From the NCBI GenBank assembly GCA_003013855.2, contig ML058552.1:4506082-4570081 (forward strand): a stretch of DNA of 64,000 bases. Direction: 5' to 3'. Position 1 is the first letter of the stretch. Each line of letters opens with the position of its first letter. This DNA comes from Liriodendron chinense (Eukaryota; Streptophyta; Magnoliopsida; Magnoliales; Magnoliaceae). The notes under the pieces are model-generated. The model had not been told where the DNA came from. It did no database searches and was given only the letters and a program-made list of their open reading frames with translations. Positions 34,817-44,577 of the stretch are shown here, one piece after another. A program made the position numbers and the translations under genes.

Positions 34817-36615
34817 GTTGTGTCCTTAGTTGTTTGCTTGAGAAATGGGCAAGTTATGTCCCTGGCTCAGTGATGTTGGGACGGAGAGGTCGTCCCCTTG
34901 GTTGAATGGAATGGGCAGGTTGTGCCCATGGTTAGAAATGGGCACGAACAATGACCTGACTGAAGGTGCCCCTAGCACAATGATGGGCTCTAAGATTAAA
35001 ATAACTGAGGCTGCCCCTTGCAGGATGAGAGGCTCGAACTCTGAACTAGAGTCAATGGGACGAATAAACTAGAGAGCAAGCTCTTCTTGGCTGATGATAG
35101 CTAGATAGGCAGGAGGTGCCCCTTGCATTGCAGAGACTGGACTGACTGGAGTTGCCCCTTGCATGATGAGGGGTTCTGAAATTGGATTGGTTGGGGGTGC
35201 CCCTTACCAGCCTTGATTAGGGAACTATGAGTTCCATCTCGGTTATTGCTGTTGCTGCGGTTGTCCGTGCTGAGGGAGGATTAGTGCACCTTCAGTAGAG
35301 GCGACAAGATCATCTTCTTCCATTGGATGGGAGACAGGAACACTATCATTATCGCTTTCGTGTCCAATAGCCTAACCTTCCACTATCGGTTATATTGGAG
35401 AGGCCTGATGAGGCCACCAAGGGGAGATCATCCCAGCCCTTATTCCGGCTTCAACTTATTCCCCGACATGGATAAGCTGGGTGAAGTTGGCATACGGATA
35501 TGAGACAAGGTATCCAGAGATGCTCGAATTTACCAAGTGGATGATCATGGAGATTTTCTCCTGATCTTCGATGTGTGTCTTCATTCTGGCCGCCATTGCC
35601 CGCCACCGTCCAATGTAAGCTGATAATGACTCATCATTCCCCTGCCTTAAGGCTGCAAGATCTACCCTTTTGGGTGCTAAGTTAAGATTGTACGCGAAAC
35701 GATTGAGTGACATATACCAATCTAATGCGTCACCTTTCAGGGACTTTTGAAACAGACGGATCAATGCTCCGTCGTTGCCTGCCACAGCATCTAGCTCACC
35801 ACAGAATGATCTCAGTTGGTCTATAGGACGCCCTGTCCCATCATATCTTTTAAATTTTGGTACTTAAAAGCCTCGAGGTACCATTGCACCGGGAAAGGGA
35901 CAGAGGTCCCTGAACTTAGTGGATGGAAGATCCACCCCTTGCTACTTCTGCAACTTTCTCTCCATCTCTTGCATCTGCTCTCGGAGTTGTTCAATTTCAG
36001 AGGAACCAGATGAGGGAGATCTTGCCCCTTGCCAGGCTTGAGCTGGCCCCCTTTCGTAATAATTGGTATCATTGATGTTCCTATAATTCCTGCTTGAAGG
36101 AGGTTGGACTTGGTAATTACTCTCATTGTAGGGACTTTGTTGAACTGAGGCTGGAAAATGGGATTGCAGAGAAATCCCGACCACATGAGCTTGTTGAAAT
36201 TGAATGCAAATCTCATTAGGAAAAGGATGTTGGAATTGGACAGGAGTTCTGGTTGTGAAATGTGAGTGAAAATGGCTCCCATTTGTAGGAGGGTGCTGGA
36301 AAAAATGCCCTGACATCGAGGGTTGTTCTGACTAATGGCCCCCGTTAGGAGGGTATCAAAAGTCTTGCATGAACCTTGATTACTGTGGTTGTGATGTACT
36401 GAAGGCTAGAAGAGATGGTGGTTGTTGTCATTGTGCTGGCCAGCCTGGGTATTAATTGTTGAAACTTGAGCTTATGTGAACCGAAGAAGCATTTCTTACA
36501 TGACTTTTATGCTTTGTTGTAGCTCTTGGATACCAGGAATTGACATGGATTCTGTCAAGTTTAACTGTGGAGATGAAGCCTCAAGTATTTCAAGGGCAAG
36601 GAATGAGAGAGCCAT
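34817..36615 (-). pseudogene. gag remnant of element B
   Basis: The ATG at 36615 begins a frame like other Tat gag proteins. 36316-35821 is Gln/His/Pro-rich, like A's N-terminal half. 35785-35456 carries the retrotransposon gag core (G-A-L-I-R-L-F-Q-K-S-L-K-G-D-A-L-D-W-Y, then R-W-R-A-M-A-A-R-M). Between 35450 and 34817 the DNA repeats 'gccccttgca' words, the inverse of the L-Q-G-A coding repeats of A. Frameshifts and stops separate the parts, and about 80 codons of the core are missing relative to A. Confidence 0.8.
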
Positions 36616-36830
36616 GACGGTTTTGTATTGGAAGTGGAAGGGTGATTTGGTTTAGAGGAGTAATGTGGGGAAGTATGCTCTACTTTTTTTTGGGTTTTGA
36701 GATTTTCTATATATATATTTTTTTATAGATAGAATGCTATGCAGATGAGATTGTACGAGGACTATTGATTTTCAAGTACAGGAAGGATTCACTTTTTCAA
36801 GTTGGATCACGACTAGTGGGACTAGTTTAT

Positions 36831-36848
36831 TCCCCAGCAGAGTTGCCA
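36831..36848 (-). promoter_or_regulatory. Primer binding site of element B
   Basis: On the minus strand TGGCAACTCTGCTGGGGA, four bases inside the LTR end, one base different from the usual TGGCGACTC start. It matches the 3' end expected of an arginine tRNA, as in Ogre/Tat elements. Complementarity is by recall of plant tRNA-Arg ends. Confidence 0.65.
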
Positions 36849-36851
36849 TTC

Positions 36852-37446
36852 TGTGGACGCTCGCCTTTCCGCGCACCCTAACCCTCCCTTTCGAAAAGGG
36901 GGTATGTGCGAATCGCCGTTGTGCCACTGGCTCGCCTTGTTCTCGAGGGCTTTTTTTATTGTCGTGTTAAATTGGATATGTTTGGATGAGTTCTTATAAG
37001 ATCAGAGTCGCTACTAGCCAGTTACTTCGAATTTACAGTCGGTTAGACCCCGTAGAAACGTTAGAGAAGGGAATCTGAAGATTCCTTCCTCTAAAATGAC
37101 TCCTTTTGATCTGCGACCAAAGATTCGAGGTAAGGGATCATGGTTACAGGGTGGGAAGATGCTAGGCACCCAGTCTGCCCATACCGAAGTACGGTCTTTA
37201 CTTCACATAATCGAACTAATACTTGAAAGTCTGAATTAATCCTCGTAGATTCTCATGAACGATATGATGCATGAATGTTGGTCTGAACAGTAAGAGTTTC
37301 TGATGGTCAGGTTTCCATTAACAGGTAAGCCCAGAGCATACGCTCGAACCGACAGGTGCTTTATACGAGATGCATGCTATGTGTTTGATCGGTCAAAGTT
37401 TTTGATGAATGGATTTCGGGCAAACCGTCAATCTTTAGCGCATATG
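36852..37446 (-). repeat. 5' LTR of element B, first segment
   Basis: R/U5 half of B's 5' LTR, broken at the ATATG target (37442-37446) by element A and resumed at 61493. It contains the UUCG hairpin in G-U form (37179-37194). Confidence 0.85.
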
Positions 37447-37663
37447 TGTAGACACCCCACCTTCGGCTACACTGTTGGTAGAGATAGCTGGTTGAACGGA
37501 GGACCATACCCCCAAATCCCAAGTCCAAACTCAGCCAAACTCACCCTTGTAAGCCCCATTCCATAGCCCAGTTCAAGCCTGAACCCAGTCAACCCAGTCC
37601 TAAAAACCACCCTGAAAAACCCCCCATAAAAAAGGCCAGTCAAAAAATCCCAAAAAAGTCAAA

Positions 37664-37806
37664 CTCACTGAGTCAACTCGCTGAGTTAACCCGCTGAGTC
37701 AACCCGTCGAGTCAACCCGTCGAGTCAAAACACCGAGTCAACCCGTCGAGTCAACCCGTCGAGTCAAACCACCGAGTCGACCCGCTGAGTCAACTCATTG
37801 AGTCGA
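37664..37806. promoter_or_regulatory. Tandem GAGTCAA (W-box/AP-1-like) array in U3
   Basis: Eleven units of about 13 bp, eight with perfect GAGTCAA (inverse TTGACTC, containing the WRKY core TTGAC[C/T]) and three one-base variants. Units preceded by T also form TGAGTCA, the bZIP AP-1/GCN4-type site. The array ends about 120 bp upstream of the TATA box. It is repeated in the 3' LTR (60180-60322) and in decayed form in B's LTRs. Confidence 0.8.
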
Positions 37807-37928
37807 CCAGCGAGTCCAACAGCAGCCCCGAGGGAGCGACCGTACTCGCTGGAAACCGAGGAGCGGCCGTACGGGCGGCCCATGGCAGGCCGCCCGGAAA
37901 AAATTACGAGAGTGCCCCTCTCTGCTGC

Positions 37929-37936
37929 TATAAATA
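37929..37936 (+). promoter_or_regulatory. TATA box of element A 5' LTR
   Basis: TATAAATA followed by a C-rich stretch and 'tctcatttcaac' about 25-30 bp downstream, a plausible start region. The 3' LTR equivalent is 60441-60448. Confidence 0.7.
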
Positions 37937-38595
37937 CCCCCTCCCCTTCTCATTTCAACAGGCCATTCGAGTCCATTTCAGCCCGAGAGCTCTGAGTCTA
38001 TCTCTCCACCCTTTAGCCCATTTTTCCACCAAGGAGAGCCCGAGTGAGGAGAGTCTAACCCTGGTCCAGCCCAGCCTGACCACTGGTCCAAGCCTCCCAA
38101 GCCATCCAAGTCTTGATCCAACCACTCGAAGCCAACCCTTGCGACACCTCCGTCCACCCAGCTACTCTTTTCCAGCATCATCTCATTTGCATCTAGCATA
38201 AGTGCAACATTTACTTTTCTTCCAACCCCCCTACTTCACTACAAGCACCTTGATTACTCAAACACACATGCATATGTCTTTATATTAAGCACCTGTCAGT
38301 TCGAGCGTATGCTCTGGGCTTGCCCGTTGTTGGAACCTGCCCATCAGAAACTCTTACTGTTCAGACCTGCATTCATGCTTCACCATAAAACACCTTGATC
38401 ATTCAAGCACACTGCATACGTCTTACATTAAGCACCTGTCAGTTCGAGCGTACGCTCTGGGCTTGCCCGTTGTTGGAACCTGCCCATCAGAAACTCTTAC
38501 TGTTCAGACCCGCATTCATGCATCATGTCATCCATGAGAATATATGAGGATTAAACTAGACTTTCAAATATTCGATCGATTCTGTGAAGTAGAGA

Positions 38596-38611
38596 CCGTA
38601 CTTCGGTACGG
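38596..38611 (+). ncRNA. UUCG-loop hairpin in R/U5
   Basis: CCGTAC-TTCG-GTACGG: six base pairs closed by a C(UUCG)G tetraloop, among the most stable RNA loops known. It is identical in the 3' LTR (61108-61123) and conserved with compensating changes in B's LTRs. It would lie in the 5' leader and possibly near the 3' end of the RNA. Function unknown. Confidence 0.65.
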
Positions 38612-38976
38612 GCAGTGTGTGGGGTGCTTAACCTCTTCCCACCCTGTAACCGTGATCCCTTGCCTTGAATCTCTGACCACAGATCAACAGGAGTCATTTA
38701 GAGGAAGGAATCTTCGGATTCCCTTCTCTAACGTTTCTACAGGGTCTAGCCGACTGTAGATTTGAAGTAATTGGCTAGTGGCGACTCTGGTCCTATATAA
38801 ACACATTTAAACACATCCAGCTTAACACGACTACCAAACAAAGCCCTCGAGAACGAGGCAAGCCAGTGGCACAAACGGCGATTTCGCACTTCTTCTTCTT
38901 CTTCTTCTTCTTCCGAAAAGGGAAGGGAGAACGACGTCGTGTGGGAGCACGGAAAAATCGACGAGGGTCCACAGAA

Positions 38977-38994
38977 TGGCGACTCTGCTAGGGA
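38977..38994 (+). promoter_or_regulatory. Primer binding site of element A
   Basis: TGGCGACTCTGCTAGGGA starts three bases after the 5' LTR. The first nine bases fit the CCA-bearing end of plant tRNA-Arg (GAGTCGCCA), the primer reported for Ogre elements. The A in CTAGGGA replaces the usual G. Confidence 0.8.
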
Positions 38995-39266
38995 TTAGCT
39001 AGTCCCACTAGTCGTGATCCGACTTGAAAATAGAATCCTTCCCGTACTTGAAAGTCATTAATCCTCATACAATCTCATCTGCATAGCATTCTACCCAAAC
39101 CCAAACAAAAACAAAATAGAAAATTCCAAAAAAAAAAATATATATAGAAAATCCCAAAACCCAAAAAGAGTAGAGTATAGTCCTCACCATTGCGCCACCT
39201 CGGGCTCAACGTGTTCGGAGACAGCTTCCCTTCCGCAGCATAATCCGTACTCGGGCTCAGCAAGCC

Positions 39267-41192
39267 ATGTCCGACCACGAAGAAGAAACTCATCACTTCC
39301 CTGCTCTTGAAATGACCGAAGCGCAACCTCCAGCGCAACAGCCCATTGATAATACGCCAATCATACAAGAATTGGCACAAGGAGTGAGAGCAATGCAAGA
39401 AATGCTCTTGCAATTCATGCAAGCACAAGCCACCGCAGCAGCCAACAATCAAGTTGGCCCAGTTCAGCAATCTCAGCAACCATGCCGGGTCCTCCCGGCC
39501 TCCAGTTCAAATCAAGCACAACCATCGGAGTCTGCCCAAGACTACCGACAGCAGCCATCTCAGCCCTTCGCTATGGGGCATCCTTCTCAATATCTTCCTG
39601 CGACGACAAGGTCATCTCAGAGCACTTCCGTTGCAGGAACATCCAGTCAGCTTCCAGTCAATCTTGCAAACAACAATCTCAGTAGATCTCAGCATGTCCC
39701 CGCCGATGGGACACCTTTTCAATTTCAGCACATCCCCGCCGATGGGATTTCAATTCAATTTCCAGCAATAGGGACAGCACTGGCGAATGCCCACAATGGG
39801 GGTCAGTGTCAAGCCCACATCAATCAGCGGACAGTGGCGAATACCCAACAAGGGGGTCACTTCCCAGCATCTCAGCCTCCTGCAAACAGGAGCACTTTTC
39901 AATTCCAGCACATCCCCGCCGATGGGATTCCAGTTAATTTCCAGCAATCTTCAATTCAGCAAAATCCAGTTAATTTTCAGCAATCTTCAACTCAGCAAAA
40001 TCCAGTCCATTTCCAGCAAGTTCCAGTTCAACCTTCAGTACAGTCTCCAGTTCAGTTACCATCATTTCAAGCACAAGTTCATCAGAATCCAGTTCAGTCA
40101 TCAAACCAATTTCAGCAACCCGCGGTTGTTTTTCAGCAAGCCCATAGGGTCGAAGACATCGACCACTATGCCGAAGAAGAACGTGCCTTACTCCAAGAGG
40201 CACCAGTCGCTCGAACAGATCATTCAGGACTGGACGAGTTGCGGGAGCAGTTCCAGATCTTGCAAAATCAGCTTCAGCGACAACAAGGAATCGACTTACC
40301 TTCGACCAAGTTCAGAGACTTATGTCCTTTCCCAGATGCTCAAGTACCTCAAAACTTTGAGGTTCCGAAATTCAAGAGATACGATGGCAGCGGTTGTCCC
40401 ACAGCACATCTCAAGGCCTTCTATGGAGAACTGAGTGCAATCTCAGGAAATGAAGGGGCCCTTATTCGCTTGTTCCAAAAATCTCTGAAGGGCGATGCCC
40501 TAGATTGGTACACCTCATTGGATTGCCACCGCATCAGAACATGGGAACAGCTTTCCCAGGCTTTCGTCGACAGATTCGCGTACAATCTCAACATGGCACC
40601 CAGAAGAGCCGACCTTGCAGCTCTCAGACAAAGGAGTGATGAAACACTATCAGCTTATGTGGGACGTTGGCGAGCTATGGCAGCTCGAATGCGAACGCCT
40701 ATCGACGACGAAGAACAAATCTCCATGATTGTTCATTCAACATATCCAGGCATATCCGGGTATCTCATTTCGCATCCATATGCGAATTTCTCACAATTGA
40801 TCCGTGCTGGAGAGCAGGTTGAAGCAGGAATCCGGGCCGGGACGATCTCCCCATGGCCTCATCAAGCCACTCCAGTCAAGAGGAACAGAGTGGAAGGAAG
40901 ACCTATCGGGCACGGGAATGGAAACCGCAGTGGTTCTCCTCCCCGCCCAACAGAGGTAAACAACATCAACACCACTGCTCAAGGAAATCAACATGCTCCC
41001 CCACAGGGACGTCAACAGTATCAGCAGAATCAAGTTCAGCATCAGCCTCAGCGATATCAGCCACAACCGAATCTTTCAGCCACAACCACCTCGACAACAG
41101 CAGCAGTTCAGAGGAAACAGCCAATACTCATACCAGAACAGGCAGAATTACAGGGGGTCCAGGAAGTTCACTCCACTCAGTCAACCACTTAG
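39267..41192 (+). CDS. gag: gag polyprotein of element A
   Basis: This is a 641-codon frame. It begins at the first ATG in a good context after a 270-nt leader. Residues 1-320 are Gln/Pro-rich with internal repeats (H-I-P-A-D-G and N-P-V-N-F-Q-Q-S-S motifs), a low-complexity segment. Residues about 365-510 form the retrotransposon gag capsid core (F-K-R-Y-D-G, L-I-R-L-F-Q-K-S-L-K-G-D-A-L-D-W-Y, Y-V-G-R-W-R-A-M-A-A-R). After about 41080 the natural continuation, including a Cys/His knuckle, lies in the next frame (40993-43341), so the last ~35 codons here are probably out of frame. Capsid protein of the virus-like particle. Confidence 0.85.
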   Translation: MSDHEEETHHFPALEMTEAQPPAQQPIDNTPIIQELAQGVRAMQEMLLQFMQAQATAAANNQVGPVQQSQQPCRVLPASSSNQAQPSESAQDYRQQPSQPFAMGHPSQYLPATTRSSQSTSVAGTSSQLPVNLANNNLSRSQHVPADGTPFQFQHIPADGISIQFPAIGTALANAHNGGQCQAHINQRTVANTQQGGHFPASQPPANRSTFQFQHIPADGIPVNFQQSSIQQNPVNFQQSSTQQNPVHFQQVPVQPSVQSPVQLPSFQAQVHQNPVQSSNQFQQPAVVFQQAHRVEDIDHYAEEERALLQEAPVARTDHSGLDELREQFQILQNQLQRQQGIDLPSTKFRDLCPFPDAQVPQNFEVPKFKRYDGSGCPTAHLKAFYGELSAISGNEGALIRLFQKSLKGDALDWYTSLDCHRIRTWEQLSQAFVDRFAYNLNMAPRRADLAALRQRSDETLSAYVGRWRAMAARMRTPIDDEEQISMIVHSTYPGISGYLISHPYANFSQLIRAGEQVEAGIRAGTISPWPHQATPVKRNRVEGRPIGHGNGNRSGSPPRPTEVNNINTTAQGNQHAPPQGRQQYQQNQVQHQPQRYQPQPNLSATTTSTTAAVQRKQPILIPEQAELQGVQEVHSTQSTT

Positions 41193-43341
41193 TCAAATCA
41201 TGACTACACTGGTACAAAAGCAGTTACTCACTCTGATGACACCTAGGCCTCCTCCTCATCCTTTGCCACCAAACTACCGAGAAAATGAGTATTGCGCCTA
41301 TCATCAAGGACGTGGCCATGCCACTGATCGATGCTATACTTTGAAGAATGCCATACAAGACCTGATTGATGACCGCAAGATCGTCATCTCGGTCCCTGGA
41401 ACTTCTCCAGCAGCTTCCACCAACATCCTTCAGAATCCTCTGCCTCAACATCCGACGGACCCCAGTTCGTCTCGTGGCCCTGCAGTCAATAGTATAGAAG
41501 AAGGGGATCATCTCGATCGCTTCTTCTCCCCCATCCAATCCATTCACGCCTACACTTATGAGCCAACAAATCCTCCTCCAGTCTTGCAAGGGGCAAGTCC
41601 CTTTCTTCCTTCAATCTCCGAGCCAGTAGTGCTCGAAGGAGCACCTCCATATGATATACCAGTTGTTCAAGGGGCACCTTACAACCATTCAAGCTGGGAA
41701 CCAGTAGTCCTGGAAGGAGTACAATCATACATTGAGCCCACATACGAACTTGTCATCTTGCAAGGGGCAACTCCAGAACAATCCAATCCGCAATGGAAGG
41801 ATTACACTCATCAGCAGCAAGAGCCCGTTGTCTTGGAAGGAGCTCCTCCAATTGAGCCAGTCATATTGCAAGGGGCAAATCCCGGAGGCGTGTCAATCAC
41901 ACTACGACAGCTGGGACGAACAGAGAAACCTCCTGCCATATCAAGAGGACCAGTATTCATTCCATGGGAACCTCCTGCCCCAGGAACAGTCAAGTCAGGA
42001 CCACGACCTTATGTGGTCTATGAAGACAAGCCTCGATATTACCCCTTCAGCACAGGCAACAATGTAGTCCTCAAGGCAAAAGCTCCATACGAGGAAGATC
42101 TGGTACCCACAACAGCACCGTTGCAAGAACCGGTGGTCCTAGAAGGCAAAAGGGAGGAAAACTACAAAGAGGTTCCATGGCACTATCCAGAGTGTGCGGA
42201 AGTGGGGAACATGAACCCCAATGGACGTTGCATCCGAAGAGATAATCAGAACAGAGGAGATACCAAAGGCGCTCTCTCAGGCCTCGGCAACAAAAATGAA
42301 GCCGCATATGATGTGGCGACTCAGCTCAAGTCAATCCCTGCACAAATCTCAGTATGGGAGCTACTCTGCACATCTCGCATACACCGAGAAATGTTTGCCA
42401 AAACCTTGAACGATGCTCATGTCTCCTCCGATACGGCACCAGAAATGATAGCTTTGATGATTGGACAACTCCTGGCTCCGCACGCGATCACCTTCATAGA
42501 TAATGAGTTGCCACCAGAGGGACGTGATCATGGGCGATCCCTCAACATAGCCTTACGATACAAAGACCTCTGTGTTCCGCTGGTCCTTATCGATAATGGC
42601 TCAAGCTTAAATGTCTGCCCACTCAAGACTGCAGAACGTCTGGGAATCAGTCCTTCTTCATTCCGACCCAGCACCATATGCGTCAGAGCATTCGACAACA
42701 CCCGCCGATCAGTGGAAGGGGAGGTCGACATAGAGGTACAGATAGGTCCGGAAGTCTCCACCATCACATTCCAAGTCCTGAATATATCAGCCTCTTTCAA
42801 CATGTTGCTCGGACGACCGTGGCTGCACAAGGTTGGAGCTGTACCATCAACCCTGCATCAACGAGTGAAGTATATCTATGGAAATCAAGTGATCTCTATC
42901 CATGCAGAGAAGGAGCTCATCATTCCTTCCAATGCTGCTGCCACTGAACCAGACATCCCGGTCATCGATATCCAGCACTCTGGAGAAGACATCCCGTTTC
43001 ATAGTTTCGAATTCAAGACTGTGAACTCTATCGCCAATCCAGAACCGATAAGGGTGGACCGTGTCTTTTCGCCGGCAGAACGTCTAAGCCTCAAATACCG
43101 AATGAAGAATCACTTTAAGTCCAGAAAGGTACCGCTGATATATAACCAACGCAAATGGGGACTCGGATACAGGTCAACCTTCATGGACAAAAGGAGGAAG
43201 AAATTTCGGTGCTCACCCATCCAATTCGTCAAGCCAGGAGAACCTTGCAAAGATCCAGGAGGGAATCAACCGACTACACTACACAAAGGCCTCCCGATGA
43301 GCCTAGTTTGGGCCACATGGCCTCCCATTCGATGGGATTAG
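41080..43341 (+). CDS. pro: gag C-terminus, LQGA repeat region and aspartic protease
   Basis: The open frame covers 40993-43341 but probably only matters from about 41080. C-A-Y-H-Q-G-R-G-H-A-T-D-R-C (about 41293) is a knuckle in CHHC form. Next, 41570-42150 encodes about eight copies of a short motif P-V-[VI]-L-[EQ]-G-A. Then comes the retropepsin: V-L-I-D-N-G-S-S (~42570) with the catalytic Asp in DNGSS form and L-L-G-R-P-W-L-H (~42800). The frame ends in TAG at 43339, after which the same frame continues as linker and RT. It would process the polyprotein. Confidence 0.8.
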   Translation, partial: PQPPRQQQQFRGNSQYSYQNRQNYRGSRKFTPLSQPLSQIMTTLVQKQLLTLMTPRPPPHPLPPNYRENEYCAYHQGRGHATDRCYTLKNAIQDLIDDRKIVISVPGTSPAASTNILQNPLPQHPTDPSSSRGPAVNSIEEGDHLDRFFSPIQSIHAYTYEPTNPPPVLQGASPFLPSISEPVVLEGAPPYDIPVVQGAPYNHSSWEPVVLEGVQSYIEPTYELVILQGATPEQSNPQWKDYTHQQQEPVVLEGAPPIEPVILQGANPGGVSITLRQLGRTEKPPAISRGPVFIPWEPPAPGTVKSGPRPYVVYEDKPRYYPFSTGNNVVLKAKAPYEEDLVPTTAPLQEPVVLEGKREENYKEVPWHYPECAEVGNMNPNGRCIRRDNQNRGDTKGALSGLGNKNEAAYDVATQLKSIPAQISVWELLCTSRIHREMFAKTLNDAHVSSDTAPEMIALMIGQLLAPHAITFIDNELPPEGRDHGRSLNIALRYKDLCVPLVLIDNGSSLNVCPLKTAERLGISPSSFRPSTICVRAFDNTRRSVEGEVDIEVQIGPEVSTITFQVLNISASFNMLLGRPWLHKVGAVPSTLHQRVKYIYGNQVISIHAEKELIIPSNAAATEPDIPVIDIQHSGEDIPFHSFEFKTVNSIANPEPIRVDRVFSPAERLSLKYRMKNHFKSRKVPLIYNQRKWGLGYRSTFMDKRRKKFRCSPIQFVKPGEPCKDPGGNQPTTLHKGLPMSLVWATWPPIRWD

Positions 43342-44577
43342 ATTCTCGAACCATCTAAGCCTCCAGAAGAAGAAGAAAAGGATGAAGACGAAAAAGGAAG
43401 TCAAATATAGCAGCTTCAGGACCAGGTTACTCTGACACCTGCTCCCAACCAGGGGCACAACTTGCCCACTTCTCTCAACTAGGGGCACAACCTGCCCACT
43501 TCAATCAGCAAGGGGCACAACTCGCCCATCTCAGCACCAATTAGCAAGGGGCACGACTTGCCCATCTCTGCAAAGTCAACATCATCAATCATCAGCCAAG
43601 GGCAGAAGCAGCCCATCCATTGGACCAAGAAAGGGAAGTGGCCAGCCCTAGATTGGTCTGATGTCCAGGTTCCAAACTTGTGTCTCACTGTGGAACCAGA
43701 CGAACTGCAATGCGAGGTAAGTGATCCGGGAGGGACTGAGTGCGACTTAGATCTCGAACCCGACCAGCGAGAAGTCATGGTCATTGGGCCAGACCATAAT
43801 TCTTCGCCCAAATCATCAACCCCTACCTCTTCAGGGGAGGAAGTGTGGGGTCCTGAATGGTCATTTGTCCCCCTCACTTTTGAATCAGCCAAAGAGCCAT
43901 CTGAGGGCTCTGGCTTCCAAAAAAAAAACGCCTGTTTAAAAAACGACCGGAACTTTGGAACAAGTTGGGATCAATCGTGGTCTGCAATGCCTGCTTGTTC
44001 AAAGTCCCGTGAATTTCGAAAATCCAAAAAAATCAAAAACTTTCAAAAGCCAAAAACATCTAGTATTTCCATTTCAGAAAAATCTAAAAAACCAAAAAAT
44101 ATTTCTTTTCCTGCATTCAATAGTGTGCCAAGTTCGTCTAAAAAGTCGCATGAGTTTGAAGTCGAATCATATGATTTCGACATCGAATTAGACTTCGAGC
44201 TCATGGGTCTGGACGAAGCTCGGGATGAGGAAGATGATGATCCGGCTCCCGAACTAGAGGATCTCCTCAAAAAGTTTGAATCTAAAGCCAATGTTGTAGC
44301 CTATGATTTCGAGATAGTAAACTTGGGGACGCCTGAGATCCCTAGGGAAGTACGCATTGGAAAATCGTTGCCACCTGAGATGAAACAGAAAATGATAGAG
44401 TTCCTAGCTCCAAGATTGTCCAACTTTGCGTTCTCATATGAAGACATGCCGGGGCTCGATGAAGAGCTCGTTGTACACCATCTGCCAACCAAGACAGATA
44501 TGAAGGCAGTAAAGCAGAAACTTCGAAGAATGAAGCCAGAATGGGCTCTGAAAGTCCGAGATGAAGTCATCAAGTAG
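43342..44577 (+). pseudogene. pol: Protease-RT linker and RT N-terminus
   Basis: Same frame as the protease, broken by TAG at 43339, 43408 and 43480, then open to TAG at 44575. 43450-43620 carries repeated 'aggggcacaacttgccc' units that form small hairpins. 43990-44150 is Lys/Ser/Phe-rich, and 44155-44280 is acidic (D-I-E-L-D-F-E-L). From 44290 the sequence is the usual gypsy lead-in to RT (L-P-P-E-M-K-Q-K-M-I-E-F-L, H-H-L-P-T-K). The homologous unit next to 43480 has CAG where this has TAG, direct support for a C-to-T change. Confidence 0.7.

Larger units (their letters stand above)
37447..38973 (+). repeat. 5' LTR of element A (1527 bp)
   Basis: TGTAGACACC...GTCCACA. U3 holds the GAGTCAA array (37664-37806), the GC-rich palindromic module (37869-37898) and TATAAATA (37929-37936). 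R/U5 holds two ~142-bp direct copies of a block starting at 'aagcacctgtcagttcgag' (38287, 38430), the UUCG hairpin (38596-38611) and a TTC-repeat tract near 38891-38912. Confidence 0.93.

Noticed and set aside
39787..40434. 215-codon alternative frame inside gag
   Set aside because: It overlaps the capsid core in another frame. Its Gln/Ser richness follows from the repetitive gag coding sequence.
43717..44123. Possible Ogre-type intron between protease and RT (donor GAG/GTAAGTGA at 43717, acceptor 'cattcaatag' at 44123)
   Set aside because: The 407-nt interval is not a multiple of three and the reading frame is open straight through it in the protease frame, so splicing would break rather than restore pol. 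The donor match alone is not enough.
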